Notes: generated by a model not told the origin, from the sequence alone. Shown: positions 1 to 7,805, numbered from the stretch's first letter. The stretch: DNA of 8,842 nt from UPXZ01 sp964541615 (GCA_964541615.1 CAZIRA010000109.1:1-8842), one strand, 5' to 3'. Made by a program: numbers and translations.

Positions 1-3000
1 GTCTGTCCGGTGACTCCTTTTATTTTTCCGAACAAATTTGTACGCCCAAGAGCCATTTCACTGGAAAACATATCTACGTCAAACTCCGAATTGTCCAGAT
101 TACTTTCGATTATCTGAATAGCTTTTTCGAGAAATTCTTGTTCCAATCGGTTGGTAGCTACCAAGTGAGGCGAGATATCAGCCTGTTTGCTGAATTTTTC
201 CTGAAGCATTTTGCGGTTGTTCACCAGATTATTGCATCGGGTAACCAGTACTTTTACGTTAAACGGCTTGGTAATGTAATCGTCAGCTCCCAACCGAAGC
301 CCCTCGATGTTATATTCCATGGCCGTTTGTGCCGTAAGAAGTACAACCGGGATGTGAGAAACAAGGAAATTATTTTTTATCTTCGAGCACATTTCTGCAC
401 CGGTCATTTTAGGCATCATCAGATCACTTAATACAATATCAGGCACCAGTTCCAGGGTTTTAGCCAGTCCTTCTTCACCGTCCGAAGCCAAGTATACATT
501 GTATATAGGTTCGAATATCTGCATCAGCATTTGTCCCAGATCCTCATTATCCTCAACAATAAGCATGGTTTGCTCTTTTTTCCCGGAGACATTCAGTCCG
601 GCTATTTCAAGGATAAATTCTTCATCTAGCTCATTGAGCTGGTCCTGATAACTTTCTGCCGGTTCTGAGGATTTTAATTTCTGTTCTTCGCTGAAATGGG
701 ATGAGCCTTTTTTAAGCCTTACTTTGAAATGAGTTCCTATTTCAGGCTGACTGCTTACACTTATTTCAGAACCGTGCATTTCAATAATATTTTTGGTCAG
801 TGCCAATCCAATTCCGGTTCCAGGAGTCATATTACTGATATTCAGCCCATTTTCAGCCTGATAAAATCTATCGAATACCTTCTCAACCTCTTCCGGCTTG
901 ATTCCAATACCGCTGTCAATCACTTTCACAACCACATAATCCGGCTCTTCCTCCACTTTCAGGATAATTTCGCCTTTCTTCGGCGTATATTTGAATGCAT
1001 TGGAAATGAGATTGTAGAATACTTTCTGCATTTGATAAGGATCAAACCAAAGCATTAGTTTTTCTTCCTTACAATCGAAATAAAAATCTATATGCCTGTA
1101 TTTGGCGTGCTCCTGAAACGAAAGGAAAATTTCATACAAAAAATGGATAAAGTCATGCTCAGCCACATTGATAGAAAGGTGTCCCTGCTCGCTTTTTCTA
1201 AATTCAAGCAATTCCGTGATGAGTCCCTGCATGTTTTGAGTATTTCTTTTGATGTTCAGCACGCGATTATAGATCGCGGGTGGAACATTATGCGACTGCA
1301 TCAGCATATCCACCTGTCCGGCAATCAGGGTAAGCGGCGTGCGGAATTCGTGTGAAATATTTGTGAAGAAACGCAGTTTTGACTGATTAACCGCCTCCAG
1401 ATTTTCTTTTTCCTTTTTCTCATATTCAAGTGAAGTTTTAAGAAGCAGCTGCGAGCGGTTGAATTCCATGATTCTCCACAAAACAACCGAAAGAATCAGC
1501 AAATAAAGCAAAAAAGCAAGCCATGAGCGGTAAAATGGTGGTTTTATCTTCAAATCAAGCGAAGTCGTAGCGTTCACTTCACCGTCTGATGGTGAAATTG
1601 CCTGCAATTCCAGCTTGTATTTTCCCGGATTGAGGCGCATAAAGTTAAGTTTAGACACACCCGGAGGCAGTTCTGTCCATTCGTCAGAAAATCCGGAAAG
1701 CCTGTACCGATAGGTCGGCTGGCTGGCAGGAATGAAATTGTCTACTGCAAAGTCAAACGTCACCATAGAGAGTTTGTAGTTCAGTTTCAGCGTCTTGACA
1801 TAAGGAAGGGATTTTTTCAGCACCTTACTGCCGTCATTGGGCTGGATAAGTTTATTATTTATCCAAAGCCCAACAAGTCGTATGGTCATGTCACGCGGTA
1901 TATCGGTCAGTTTCTCCTCAAAAAAAGATACCATGCCGTTCATTCCTGCAAGATAAAGTTCTCCGTTTTTAGCAGAAGTCATCCCGCCATTGTAAAGCGA
2001 ACTCAAAGGCAATCCATTTTCCTGGCCGTAGTTATAGATTTTACCGGTTTCGGGATATAGAATGGAGAAGCCCTTTGTGGTGGTAGCAACTATTAAGCCG
2101 TCTGTTGTCTCCTTCAAATTGCTGATAAAATTGTTTCGAAGGTTGGAATTTTCAGTATTAAATCGGGTAAAATTATCCTTTTCCGGATTGTACAGATTGA
2201 TTCCTTTCCCATTGGTTCCCACCCAAATCCTGTTTTTCGAATCAATAAGAATTTTTGTCGGATTGTTGTCGCTGATACTTCCATCATTATCTGGAATGTG
2301 GGTGTAGCGGATGTAATTTCCAGTAGCGAGGTCGTATTTCACCAGATCATTCCCGGCTATCCAGAGATTATTTTTATTGTCAAGCTTAATATCAACGAAA
2401 TATTGTACAATTTTATGCAGTTTTTCAGAGAAAAGGGTAAATTTTCCAGTTGTCGGGCTAAATGAGAAAAGGCCGTTGTAAGTAGCTACAAGCAGATTTC
2501 CCTGATAGGGAACAATGGCACGAACGATATTGGACTGCTCCCATTCGGGCTTGATTTCTTTGTACTGCGAAAAACGTTTTTCCGGAATATCAAACAGTGT
2601 GAGCCCACCGAGGTGCATTCCTAACCATAATTTTTGAGTCGATTGATCCAAATAGGCAGTTTTAATATTATCTCCGGAAAGTGAATTCGGATTAACCGGC
2701 GAATGCATGTAGTTCACGTATGTACGGCTTTCGGGTTCGTAATCTATCAATCCATTGCCCTCAGTACACAGAAAAATGTGCCCGTTTGAGGCCACAGCCA
2801 TGTCGCTGATTACTGGAAACGGCTTGTTTATAAAGCATCCCTTTTGCAAATCATGGTAGGTATAATAATTTACTTTGGGATTAAAATAATTGACACCTCC
2901 ATGGTAAGTACCTACCCAGATTGTGCCCTGTTTGTCCTTATAAAGTGCCCACACAGACTCGTTAGAGAGGCTTTGAAATCCAAATTCACTTGGATCGTAG

Positions 3001-3824
3001 TGACCGAATTCTGCTGACTCAACCGTCAACCTATCCAATCCTTTTTGTGTGCCGATCCACAAATAACCTTGATTATCTTCACAAATATCCCGAACAAAAT
3101 CACTGGAAATGGAATACCCGTTTGCGCCTGAATAGTTTGTAATTTTTCCTTCACGGTTAATTCTGAAAAGTCCTTTTTCCCACGTAGCTATCCAGATATT
3201 ATTTTTACTGTCTTCGTAAATTCTGGAAACCTGACTGCTTCTCTCAATCAATTTACGTACTTTTTTGTTTATATCTACTAAAAAAACCGACGAAGTAGTT
3301 CCCAGAAAAATCCGTTGGTCGGACGCAATTAAAATTCTTTTTATGCTTGAAACTGAATCAGAAAGTTCAATGTATTTCTGCTTGACACCTTTATCAAAAG
3401 TATATAGCGCATTGTCTACAACCGCCCAGAGTCGGCCGTCTGAAACCGCTACGGTTTCAAAAGCACCTCTGTCAACCAGCGTCATGGTGGAGGTAACCAT
3501 GTCAAATTTATTGATTCCTTTGTGCGAATGGATATAAACGGAGCCGTTTCTGTCACCTGTAATAGTGCTTATTAAATTGCTTTGGAGTGAATTATGATCG
3601 TTGGAAACGGGCAGAAAAGTCTGCATGCTGTTACCGGTGTAGAGATTTACGCCTTCGCGTGTACCAAACCACATTCTGCCTAACTCATCTTGATAAACGG
3701 TGACCACGGAAAGCTGAGACAATCCCTGTTCTATACCTATTCTTGAGAAATAAATATCGTTAGAAGAGTGTGCAAAGAATACATTCAAGCATAGTAAAAA
3801 TGCAATCAATGTCGGTCTTTTCAT
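1..3824 (-). CDS. Hybrid two-component system (HTCS) sensor kinase/response regulator, 3' end outside the window
   Basis: One-protein two-component regulator of the type that controls polysaccharide utilisation loci in Bacteroidota. The reading frame is open for 1274 codons from ATG at 3824 to the window edge. Residues 1-18 form a signal peptide or N-terminal anchor (MKRPTLIAFLLCLNVFFA). Residues about 22-685 are a periplasmic Reg_prop beta-propeller sensor with recurrent IWVGT/LWIGT-like strands, followed by a Y_Y_Y domain at about 690-755 and a membrane segment at about 768-788. The cytoplasmic part has HisKA with phospho-acceptor His825 in SHEFRTPL, an HATPase with N box Asn942 and G boxes DSGIGI (970-975) and GTGIG (1002-1006), and a receiver domain with acidic pair Glu1091/Asp1092, phospho-acceptor Asp1134, Thr1164 and Lys1186. 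An AraC-type helix-turn-helix begins near 1225 and is cut at 1274 after its first HTH (ending GVTGQ); roughly 80 residues are missing. AGGA precedes the chosen start at short spacing. All catalytic residues are present, so it should be active. The sensed ligand is unknown; the neighbours suggest a uronate-containing oligosaccharide. Confidence 0.96.
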   Translation of the reverse strand, partial: MKRPTLIAFLLCLNVFFAHSSNDIYFSRIGIEQGLSQLSVVTVYQDELGRMWFGTREGVNLYTGNSMQTFLPVSNDHNSLQSNLISTITGDRNGSVYIHSHKGINKFDMVTSTMTLVDRGAFETVAVSDGRLWAVVDNALYTFDKGVKQKYIELSDSVSSIKRILIASDQRIFLGTTSSVFLVDINKKVRKLIERSSQVSRIYEDSKNNIWIATWEKGLFRINREGKITNYSGANGYSISSDFVRDICEDNQGYLWIGTQKGLDRLTVESAEFGHYDPSEFGFQSLSNESVWALYKDKQGTIWVGTYHGGVNYFNPKVNYYTYHDLQKGCFINKPFPVISDMAVASNGHIFLCTEGNGLIDYEPESRTYVNYMHSPVNPNSLSGDNIKTAYLDQSTQKLWLGMHLGGLTLFDIPEKRFSQYKEIKPEWEQSNIVRAIVPYQGNLLVATYNGLFSFSPTTGKFTLFSEKLHKIVQYFVDIKLDNKNNLWIAGNDLVKYDLATGNYIRYTHIPDNDGSISDNNPTKILIDSKNRIWVGTNGKGINLYNPEKDNFTRFNTENSNLRNNFISNLKETTDGLIVATTTKGFSILYPETGKIYNYGQENGLPLSSLYNGGMTSAKNGELYLAGMNGMVSFFEEKLTDIPRDMTIRLVGLWINNKLIQPNDGSKVLKKSLPYVKTLKLNYKLSMVTFDFAVDNFIPASQPTYRYRLSGFSDEWTELPPGVSKLNFMRLNPGKYKLELQAISPSDGEVNATTSLDLKIKPPFYRSWLAFLLYLLILSVVLWRIMEFNRSQLLLKTSLEYEKKEKENLEAVNQSKLRFFTNISHEFRTPLTLIAGQVDMLMQSHNVPPAIYNRVLNIKRNTQNMQGLITELLEFRKSEQGHLSINVAEHDFIHFLYEIFLSFQEHAKYRHIDFYFDCKEEKLMLWFDPYQMQKVFYNLISNAFKYTPKKGEIILKVEEEPDYVVVKVIDSGIGIKPEEVEKVFDRFYQAENGLNISNMTPGTGIGLALTKNIIEMHGSEISVSSQPEIGTHFKVRLKKGSSHFSEEQKLKSSEPAESYQDQLNELDEEFILEIAGLNVSGKKEQTMLIVEDNEDLGQMLMQIFEPIYNVYLASDGEEGLAKTLELVPDIVLSDLMMPKMTGAEMCSKIKNNFLVSHIPVVLLTAQTAMEYNIEGLRLGADDYITKPFNVKVLVTRCNNLVNNRKMLQEKFSKQADISPHLVATNRLEQEFLEKAIQIIESNLDNSEFDVDMFSSEMALGRTNLFGKIKGVTGQ

Positions 3825-3863
3825 GGTTCCTGTGTTTTTCTGCGAGAGTGAAGGATCATTACA

Positions 3864-3895
3864 CAAATTTACAATTACAATTGATTGTTTTCAAA
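3864..3895 (-). promoter_or_regulatory. Promoter of the HTCS gene (Bacteroidota -33/-7 type)
   Basis: Read on the minus strand, TTTG at 3895-3892 is followed after 20 nt by TAAATTTG at 3871-3864. This matches the Bacteroidota housekeeping consensus of a -33 TTTG and -7 TAnnTTTG with about 19-21 nt between. Transcription would start near 3857, giving a leader of roughly 30-35 nt before the ATG at 3824. It lies beyond the terminator that closes the sulfatase unit, so the regulator is probably expressed on its own. Inferred from motif match only. Confidence 0.62.
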
Positions 3896-3965
3896 ATAAA
3901 GTCCGTTTTTTTCAGAATATGGTGCTATTTTAACATTAGAAACTCACAAATAGCTTCATATTTTG

Positions 3966-4004
3966 AAAAAAAAAACATCGGGCAACGATATGCATGCCCG
4001 ATGT
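3966..4004 (-). terminator. Rho-independent terminator after the sulfatase gene
   Basis: A perfect 10-bp stem (ACATCGGGCA paired with TGCCCGATGT, at 4004-3995 and 3984-3975 on the minus strand) encloses a 10-nt loop. It runs directly into an uninterrupted T-tract at 3975-3966. It lies about 35 nt past the sulfatase stop codon and upstream of the HTCS promoter. The long A-run is on the plus strand only on this side, and there is no comparable T-tract on the other side, so it acts for leftward transcription. It marks the end of the kduI-kduD-DUF4861-sulfatase unit. Confidence 0.9.
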
Positions 4005-4039
4005 CTATTATTAAAAATTTTTAATCCTAAAAAAATCTT

Positions 4040-5599
4040 TTAATTATAAGGTACCAAATCAGATAAAATTTTCTCTTCGTACCATGAATCTTCGGCTCTT
4101 TTCAATTGCTTTGCCAATTCTTTCAAAAGTTTTTTGTAAACGCGATTGTAATTTTCGGGAGAAAGATTCTGAAGCTGGTACGGATCTTTTTTATCGTCAA
4201 AAAGCTGTACTTTCACCAATTCTTTTTTCCTGTTAATATTCAGTTCCAACGTATAATTACCCATTTTCAAGCCTCTTGCCGTCGGGAAATAATCGAGCAC
4301 CATACCGTTTGCATCTTTTTTCCCATCCATATTACGTATGTAAAGTGCCGATTTTGGTTTGCCGATACGTTTATTTCTTTTGAAAAACTCTGACAAATCT
4401 CTTCCGTGAATATCGCTTGGGATTTCTTGTTTCAAATTACTAAGACTCAACAAAGTAGGCATAATATCCGGCGTGGAAATCATTAAATCTTTCACCGAAG
4501 GTTTCAGCACTTTAGGGTAACGGATAAGAAACGGCACGTTGGTTGACTCGGTATAAACGGAGTTTTTCGGATCATCTGTGGAGTGCGAACACATGGTCTC
4601 TCCGTGGTCCGAGGAGAAAACGACAATCGTATTTTCATCCAATCCCAATTCCTCGAGGGCTTTCAAAATTCGCCCAAATTCCCTGTCCACACCGGTGATT
4701 TGAGCAAAATAGTACGGAATTTCCTTTGATTTTGCACGCGTGGTGTCAGCATTTGCACGTACAAAAAGTTGCGATAGCGACTTGTCTTTGTACAGATTAT
4801 AGTCTTCTTCCATGCAGTCTTCCAGCGAACTATACGGATGGTGTGGCGGATTCATGCTCACGACCATCAAAAAAGGTTTAGAGAAATCACGCTGATTGTG
4901 CTCATTTTTCAGGTAGCTGACTGCCACATCTGCTTCGTGTTTTGGCGACCACTCACGGATTTCATGTCTTTCGCCCTGAGTATCCCAGTAATGCGGTTTT
5001 TTATGAACATCAAATGTTCCGTACGAATACCAAAAATTAAATCCGTGTCTTCTTTCGGGCGGAGTATAGGCATCCCAAACGGGCGATTTATTTTCTACGT
5101 AAGTTCCGGGATTCTGAGGATTGTTCGGAGTAGGAAAATCCATGTGGTATTTCCCGATGTATGCGCAGTCGTATCCGTTTTGGGAGTAAACATCACTTAT
5201 GGTAGCCACATCAGCTCGCAACGTACTGTTTGGACGAGTAGAATTACAGTTGAGCGTAACTCCCGATTTATTCGGGAAGTAGCCTGTAAAGAGCGAACCA
5301 CGATGCGGACTGCTCAGCGGACAATTGCTGTAAGCTGAGGTGAGCACAACTGACTGCTTGGCAAATTCATTTAAGTTTGGAGTTTTTACAGGATCCGGAG
5401 CTACATCTATCCGTTCGGCAAATGGTTTTTCATTCCAAAATTCCATGGCGCTGTTACGCATTTGGTCAGGAAAAACATAAATGACATTGGGTTGTTTGGC
5501 AGTAATACCGGCATTCAGAGCCGATGCACCCATAATCCCAATTCCCGAAAAAATCAACAATGAAGTTTTTTGCATTTCAAATAAAATCTTTGTACACAT
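4040..5599 (-). CDS. Exported Ser-type sulfatase (S1 family, formylglycine-dependent)
   Basis: Sulfatase of the alkaline-phosphatase-like superfamily, expected to remove O-sulfate groups from a glycan in the periplasm or at the cell surface. The frame gives 519 residues from 5599, but Met9 (5575) is the likelier start: it begins a clean signal peptide (MQKTSLLIFSGIGIMG, cleavage near ALNA). There is no lipobox. Numbered from 5599, the S-x-P-x-R signature is SSPHR at 96-100, so Ser96 should be converted to formylglycine by an anaerobic (anSME-type) maturase. TG at 105-106, GKYH at 149-152, PPHH at 251-254 and SSDHGE at 329-334 (metal ligands Asp331/His332) follow family order. The first metal site reads PDQ (Asp45-Gln46) rather than the common DD. 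Length is normal. Its place after kduI/kduD suggests a sulfated uronate polymer. The S1 subfamily and exact sulfate position cannot be told by eye. It starts 123 bp after the DUF4861 stop. Confidence 0.95.
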   Translation of the reverse strand: MCTKILFEMQKTSLLIFSGIGIMGASALNAGITAKQPNVIYVFPDQMRNSAMEFWNEKPFAERIDVAPDPVKTPNLNEFAKQSVVLTSAYSNCPLSSPHRGSLFTGYFPNKSGVTLNCNSTRPNSTLRADVATISDVYSQNGYDCAYIGKYHMDFPTPNNPQNPGTYVENKSPVWDAYTPPERRHGFNFWYSYGTFDVHKKPHYWDTQGERHEIREWSPKHEADVAVSYLKNEHNQRDFSKPFLMVVSMNPPHHPYSSLEDCMEEDYNLYKDKSLSQLFVRANADTTRAKSKEIPYYFAQITGVDREFGRILKALEELGLDENTIVVFSSDHGETMCSHSTDDPKNSVYTESTNVPFLIRYPKVLKPSVKDLMISTPDIMPTLLSLSNLKQEIPSDIHGRDLSEFFKRNKRIGKPKSALYIRNMDGKKDANGMVLDYFPTARGLKMGNYTLELNINRKKELVKVQLFDDKKDPYQLQNLSPENYNRVYKKLLKELAKQLKRAEDSWYEEKILSDLVPYN

Positions 5600-5630
5600 G
5601 ATAAATTAACCTAATGTTTCATTTAGCAAT

Positions 5631-5677
5631 AAAAAATGACACAGAAAGTACAGCTTTCATCTGCCCCAACTATGTCA
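5631..5677 (-). terminator. Possible intergenic hairpin with U-run (attenuator or weak terminator)
   Basis: In the minus-strand transcript, UGACAUAG (5677-5670) can pair with CUGUGUCA (5644-5637), an 8-bp stem with one G-U pair. It is followed immediately by six U at 5636-5631. The 25-nt loop holds a smaller AAAG/CUUU hairpin that could stack inside. It lies about 20 nt after the DUF4861 stop and about 55 nt before the sulfatase start. No good -7 box was found between it and the sulfatase gene, so partial readthrough is more likely than full termination. Folding was judged by eye. Confidence 0.45.
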
Positions 5678-5698
5678 TCAATAATATTGAAAAAAATG

Positions 5699-6880
5699 TT
5701 ATCGAATTTCCACTTGAAGCGGATTATTCACTTTTGCTGAAAAATCTGAAACATATTTATTCCAATCGTCATACGTTGCAAAAGCACCTTTTGACCAACC
5801 TGCACCGGTGTAATACTCATAGGATTCAGTAGGTTTTACCGTTTGGAAACCAAGCACGTGGCGTTTTTTTACTTCGATGGAAGTAAATGGTTTTGATCCC
5901 ACAATTCCGGTGTAAAGTGTTCCGTTCAGGCTGTCCAAAGGCTCTTTGTAAGTTGCAAAAAAATTATTTACATCAATTTTCGTTGCCTCGTCGGCTTGAT
6001 TACGAATTACTAATCCAGATGCAATCGGTAGTTCGTCAGCTTTGAATTCGTACGTATAAATTACTTTGTTGAAGAAATTTCCAGCATCCAGCGATATTAC
6101 ACGTGATGGATTAACTTCTACTGCGTCGGCTTTATAAGGTTCGAAATTGAATCTTACTGTGATACGTAGAGGACCGTTGTCCAGCACATCGAAACTGGTG
6201 AAATTCTTGCTGTACCAAAGACTGTCTTTGACAAAAGGAGCAGATGCACCAGCACCAAGCGTCGGTCCAACTTTGTAATAATCAAGGCCTTCTCCGTTGT
6301 CGTTGTGGTAACTTTGCTTTCCTGACAAATCATCGGCATACCATTTATCAATGATCAATTTGTCGGTACGTTTTGCCCACACGTCAATGCCGCTGCTGAT
6401 TTCGCCGGTAGCCTGCAGGGCTGGTCCGTACACACGGAAAGCCGCTTTGTCGTTTTCCCAGGCAAAGTCGTCTTTACGCTCAGGAACTAATCTTCCGTAA
6501 ACTTTCGGTTCAAAACTCTCAGGAGTTCCTTTTTTCACAGCATATGTGCTTGTCCCGTTTGCTTTTACAGAAACAGGGAAAATCAATAATGAATCAGTTT
6601 CCGAAGCAGGATTTACTGCCACTTGATAAGGAACCTGCCTGGCTGAGCCATCAGTTACAACGAAAGTTTGTCCGGCTTGTAATCTAAGTTTCGCAACTAC
6701 AGAATCTCTGCTGATCTCCACTAATTCGTCTGTTCTATCCAAATCCAACGGATTGGAAACGACCACTTCCACTTTATTCCCTGAAGAACAGGAAATCAGG
6801 AAGAAAAAAGCTAATACGCCCCCTAACCCCCTAAAGGGGGAATTTGGAGCATTAAACATTTTTTTTACTACAGCAAGCAT
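5699..6880 (-). CDS. DUF4861 family lipoprotein
   Basis: Predicted lipoprotein of 393 residues that I recognise as DUF4861, a family of unknown biochemical function commonly met near uronate catabolism and polysaccharide lyase genes in Bacteroidota. The lipobox is LISC with Cys31 as the lipidated residue, so it should be anchored facing the periplasm or the cell surface. Conserved-looking blocks are ERKDDFAWEND (134-144), SGIDVW (163-168), DKWY (178-181), HNDNGEGLDYYKVG (192-205), NGPLR (235-239) and GWSKG (361-365). The acidic and aromatic pattern suggests carbohydrate handling, but no catalytic residue can be assigned. Two starts are possible, Met1 at 6880 (preceded by an A-rich leader, with Lys6-Lys7) and Met8 at 6859; the first is kept. 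Residues about 11-21 (APNSPFRGLGG) are encoded by a dispersed C/G-tract repeat, which splits the charged start from a short hydrophobic core (VLAFFFLIS). It lies 100 bp after kduD in the same direction. Confidence 0.88.
   Translation of the reverse strand: MLAVVKKMFNAPNSPFRGLGGVLAFFFLISCSSGNKVEVVVSNPLDLDRTDELVEISRDSVVAKLRLQAGQTFVVTDGSARQVPYQVAVNPASETDSLLIFPVSVKANGTSTYAVKKGTPESFEPKVYGRLVPERKDDFAWENDKAAFRVYGPALQATGEISSGIDVWAKRTDKLIIDKWYADDLSGKQSYHNDNGEGLDYYKVGPTLGAGASAPFVKDSLWYSKNFTSFDVLDNGPLRITVRFNFEPYKADAVEVNPSRVISLDAGNFFNKVIYTYEFKADELPIASGLVIRNQADEATKIDVNNFFATYKEPLDSLNGTLYTGIVGSKPFTSIEVKKRHVLGFQTVKPTESYEYYTGAGWSKGAFATYDDWNKYVSDFSAKVNNPLQVEIR
6819..6845 (-). repeat. C/G-tract repeat copy A, inside the DUF4861 signal-peptide region
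   Basis: The minus strand carries CCCCC, TTTA, GGGGG, TTA, GGGGG in order, so the first two tracts can form a 5-bp hairpin with a 4-nt loop. AAATT precedes the first C tract. The same arrangement, slightly degenerate and in the same orientation, occurs at 7782-7805. The copy is read in frame as part of the lipoprotein leader. It resembles, from memory, a short dispersed repeat common in Bacteroidota spacers; this was not searched. Confidence 0.8.
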
Positions 6881-6905
6881 TTTTTAATTCGAGTGTTAAA
6901 TTTTA

Positions 6906-6973
6906 TTGAACTTCAATTTACAATGAATTTATATCAACCTAATCGTAAATCGTAAATTATTAAATTGTAAATT
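6906..6973. repeat. Heptad repeats and 10-bp inverted repeat in the kduD-DUF4861 spacer
   Basis: The 100-bp spacer between kduD and the DUF4861 gene holds tandem TCGTAAA units (6943-6949 and 6950-6956) and a related TTGTAAA (6965-6971). AATTTACAAT at 6915-6924 is the exact reverse complement of ATTGTAAATT at 6964-6973, enclosing 39 nt. A small palindrome, TTGAA-C-TTCAA, lies at 6906-6916. No -7 box or T-tract terminator was seen in this spacer. The role is unknown; it is AT-rich, so part of the symmetry could be chance. Confidence 0.55.
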
Positions 6974-6980
6974 CTTTTCT

Positions 6981-7772
6981 TTACGGTTGTTTTCCAATAT
7001 AAGCTAAGATTCCTCCGTCAACATAAAGAATATGTCCGTTTACAAAGTTTGAAGCTTCCGATGCCAGGAAAATGGCTGGTCCTTTCAAATCTTCGGGTGT
7101 TCCCCAGCGCCCTGCAGGAGTTTTTGCCAAAATAAACGAATCAAATGGATGAGGCGATCCGTCAGGTTGTTTTTCGCGAAGCGGAGCTGTTTGCGGAGTA
7201 GCAATGTATCCAGGTCCGATTCCGTTGCACTGAATGTTGTGCCCGCCGTATTCGGAACAGATGTTTTTGGTCAACATTTTCAGACCACCTTTTGCGGCAG
7301 CGTATGCAGAAACGGTTTCGCGGCCAAGCTCACTCATCATTGAGCAGATGTTGATGATTTTTCCATGACCTTTTTTGATCATGCCCGGGATAACTGCTTT
7401 TGAAACGATAAACGGCCCGTTCAGGTCGATATCAATTACCTGACGAAAATCTTCTGCAGACATTTCGTGCATCGGGATGCGTTTGATGATTCCGGCATTG
7501 TTTACCAAAATATCAATCACGCCAACTTCCTGTTCGATTCTTGCAACCATTTCGTTGATTCCCTGCTCGTCAGTCACATCGCAGATATAACCGTGTGCTT
7601 TTATTCCATCAGCTTTGTACGCTGCAAGTCCTTTTTGAACTGCTTCTTCGTTTCTGTCGTTGAATACGATGGTAGCGCCTGCTTCTGCCAAGGCCGATGC
7701 CATTGCATATCCAATTCCGTAAGATGCGCCAGTAACCAGCGCTACTTTTCCGTCTAATCTAAATTGATTCAT
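6981..7772 (-). CDS. kduD: KduD-type SDR dehydrogenase (2-dehydro-3-deoxy-D-gluconate 5-dehydrogenase; often annotated gluconate 5-dehydrogenase)
   Basis: Cytoplasmic NAD(P)-dependent short-chain dehydrogenase of 263 residues, normal for classical SDRs. The glycine-rich cofactor motif is TGASYGIG (14-21), followed by Asp65 in CDVTD, NNAG (91-94), Asn118, catalytic Ser144 and the YxxxK pair Tyr157/Lys161 in SAYAAAK, then GPG (186-188). All active-site residues are present. The sequence is very close to proteins named gluconate 5-dehydrogenase in Bacteroides. Because it directly follows kduI, the likelier task is reduction of 3-deoxy-D-glycero-2,5-hexodiulosonate to 2-keto-3-deoxygluconate, the step after KduI. 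A gluconate/5-ketogluconate activity cannot be excluded from sequence. The ATG at 7772 is preceded by TCTTACATC and then a GGGG tract that belongs to repeat copy B. It is separated from kduI by 174 bp, long for an operon spacer, and no promoter box was found there. Confidence 0.93.
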   Translation of the reverse strand: MNQFRLDGKVALVTGASYGIGYAMASALAEAGATIVFNDRNEEAVQKGLAAYKADGIKAHGYICDVTDEQGINEMVARIEQEVGVIDILVNNAGIIKRIPMHEMSAEDFRQVIDIDLNGPFIVSKAVIPGMIKKGHGKIINICSMMSELGRETVSAYAAAKGGLKMLTKNICSEYGGHNIQCNGIGPGYIATPQTAPLREKQPDGSPHPFDSFILAKTPAGRWGTPEDLKGPAIFLASEASNFVNGHILYVDGGILAYIGKQP

Positions 7773-7781
7773 GATGTAAGA

Positions 7782-7805
7782 CCCCTAACCCCTAAAGAGG
7801 AATTT
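7782..7805 (-). repeat. C/G-tract repeat copy B, just upstream of kduD
   Basis: On the minus strand this reads CCTC, TTTA, GGGG, TTA, GGGG, preceded by AAATT, matching copy A at 6819-6845 in order, spacing and orientation but with shorter tracts and one C-to-T change in the first tract. Its last GGGG ends 9 nt before the kduD ATG, the distance at which a Shine-Dalgarno element would sit. Whether it affects translation is not known. Confidence 0.78.

Noticed and set aside
1..3824. Possible frameshift or pseudogene in the HTCS
   Set aside because: The start codon, His825, Asn942, the G boxes, Asp1134, Lys1186 and the last visible HTH residues are all in one continuous frame by position arithmetic. 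Plus-strand open frames here are shadows.
5300..5330. Cys93 of the sulfatase as the formylglycine precursor
   Set aside because: The C-x-P-x-R pattern is not met from Cys93 (CPLSS); the signature fits Ser96 in SSPHR.
4838..5338. 166-codon open frame on the plus strand inside the sulfatase gene
   Set aside because: It is antisense to a fully supported sulfatase with intact motifs and shows no recognisable family features of its own.
5614..5832. 72-codon plus-strand frame in the DUF4861-sulfatase spacer
   Set aside because: Most of it is antisense to the DUF4861 C-terminus, it covers the hairpin region, and it has no recognisable features.
6819..6845. G-quadruplex in the C/G-tract repeat
   Set aside because: Each strand has at most two runs of five G in the element, fewer than the four needed; a short hairpin is the simpler structure.
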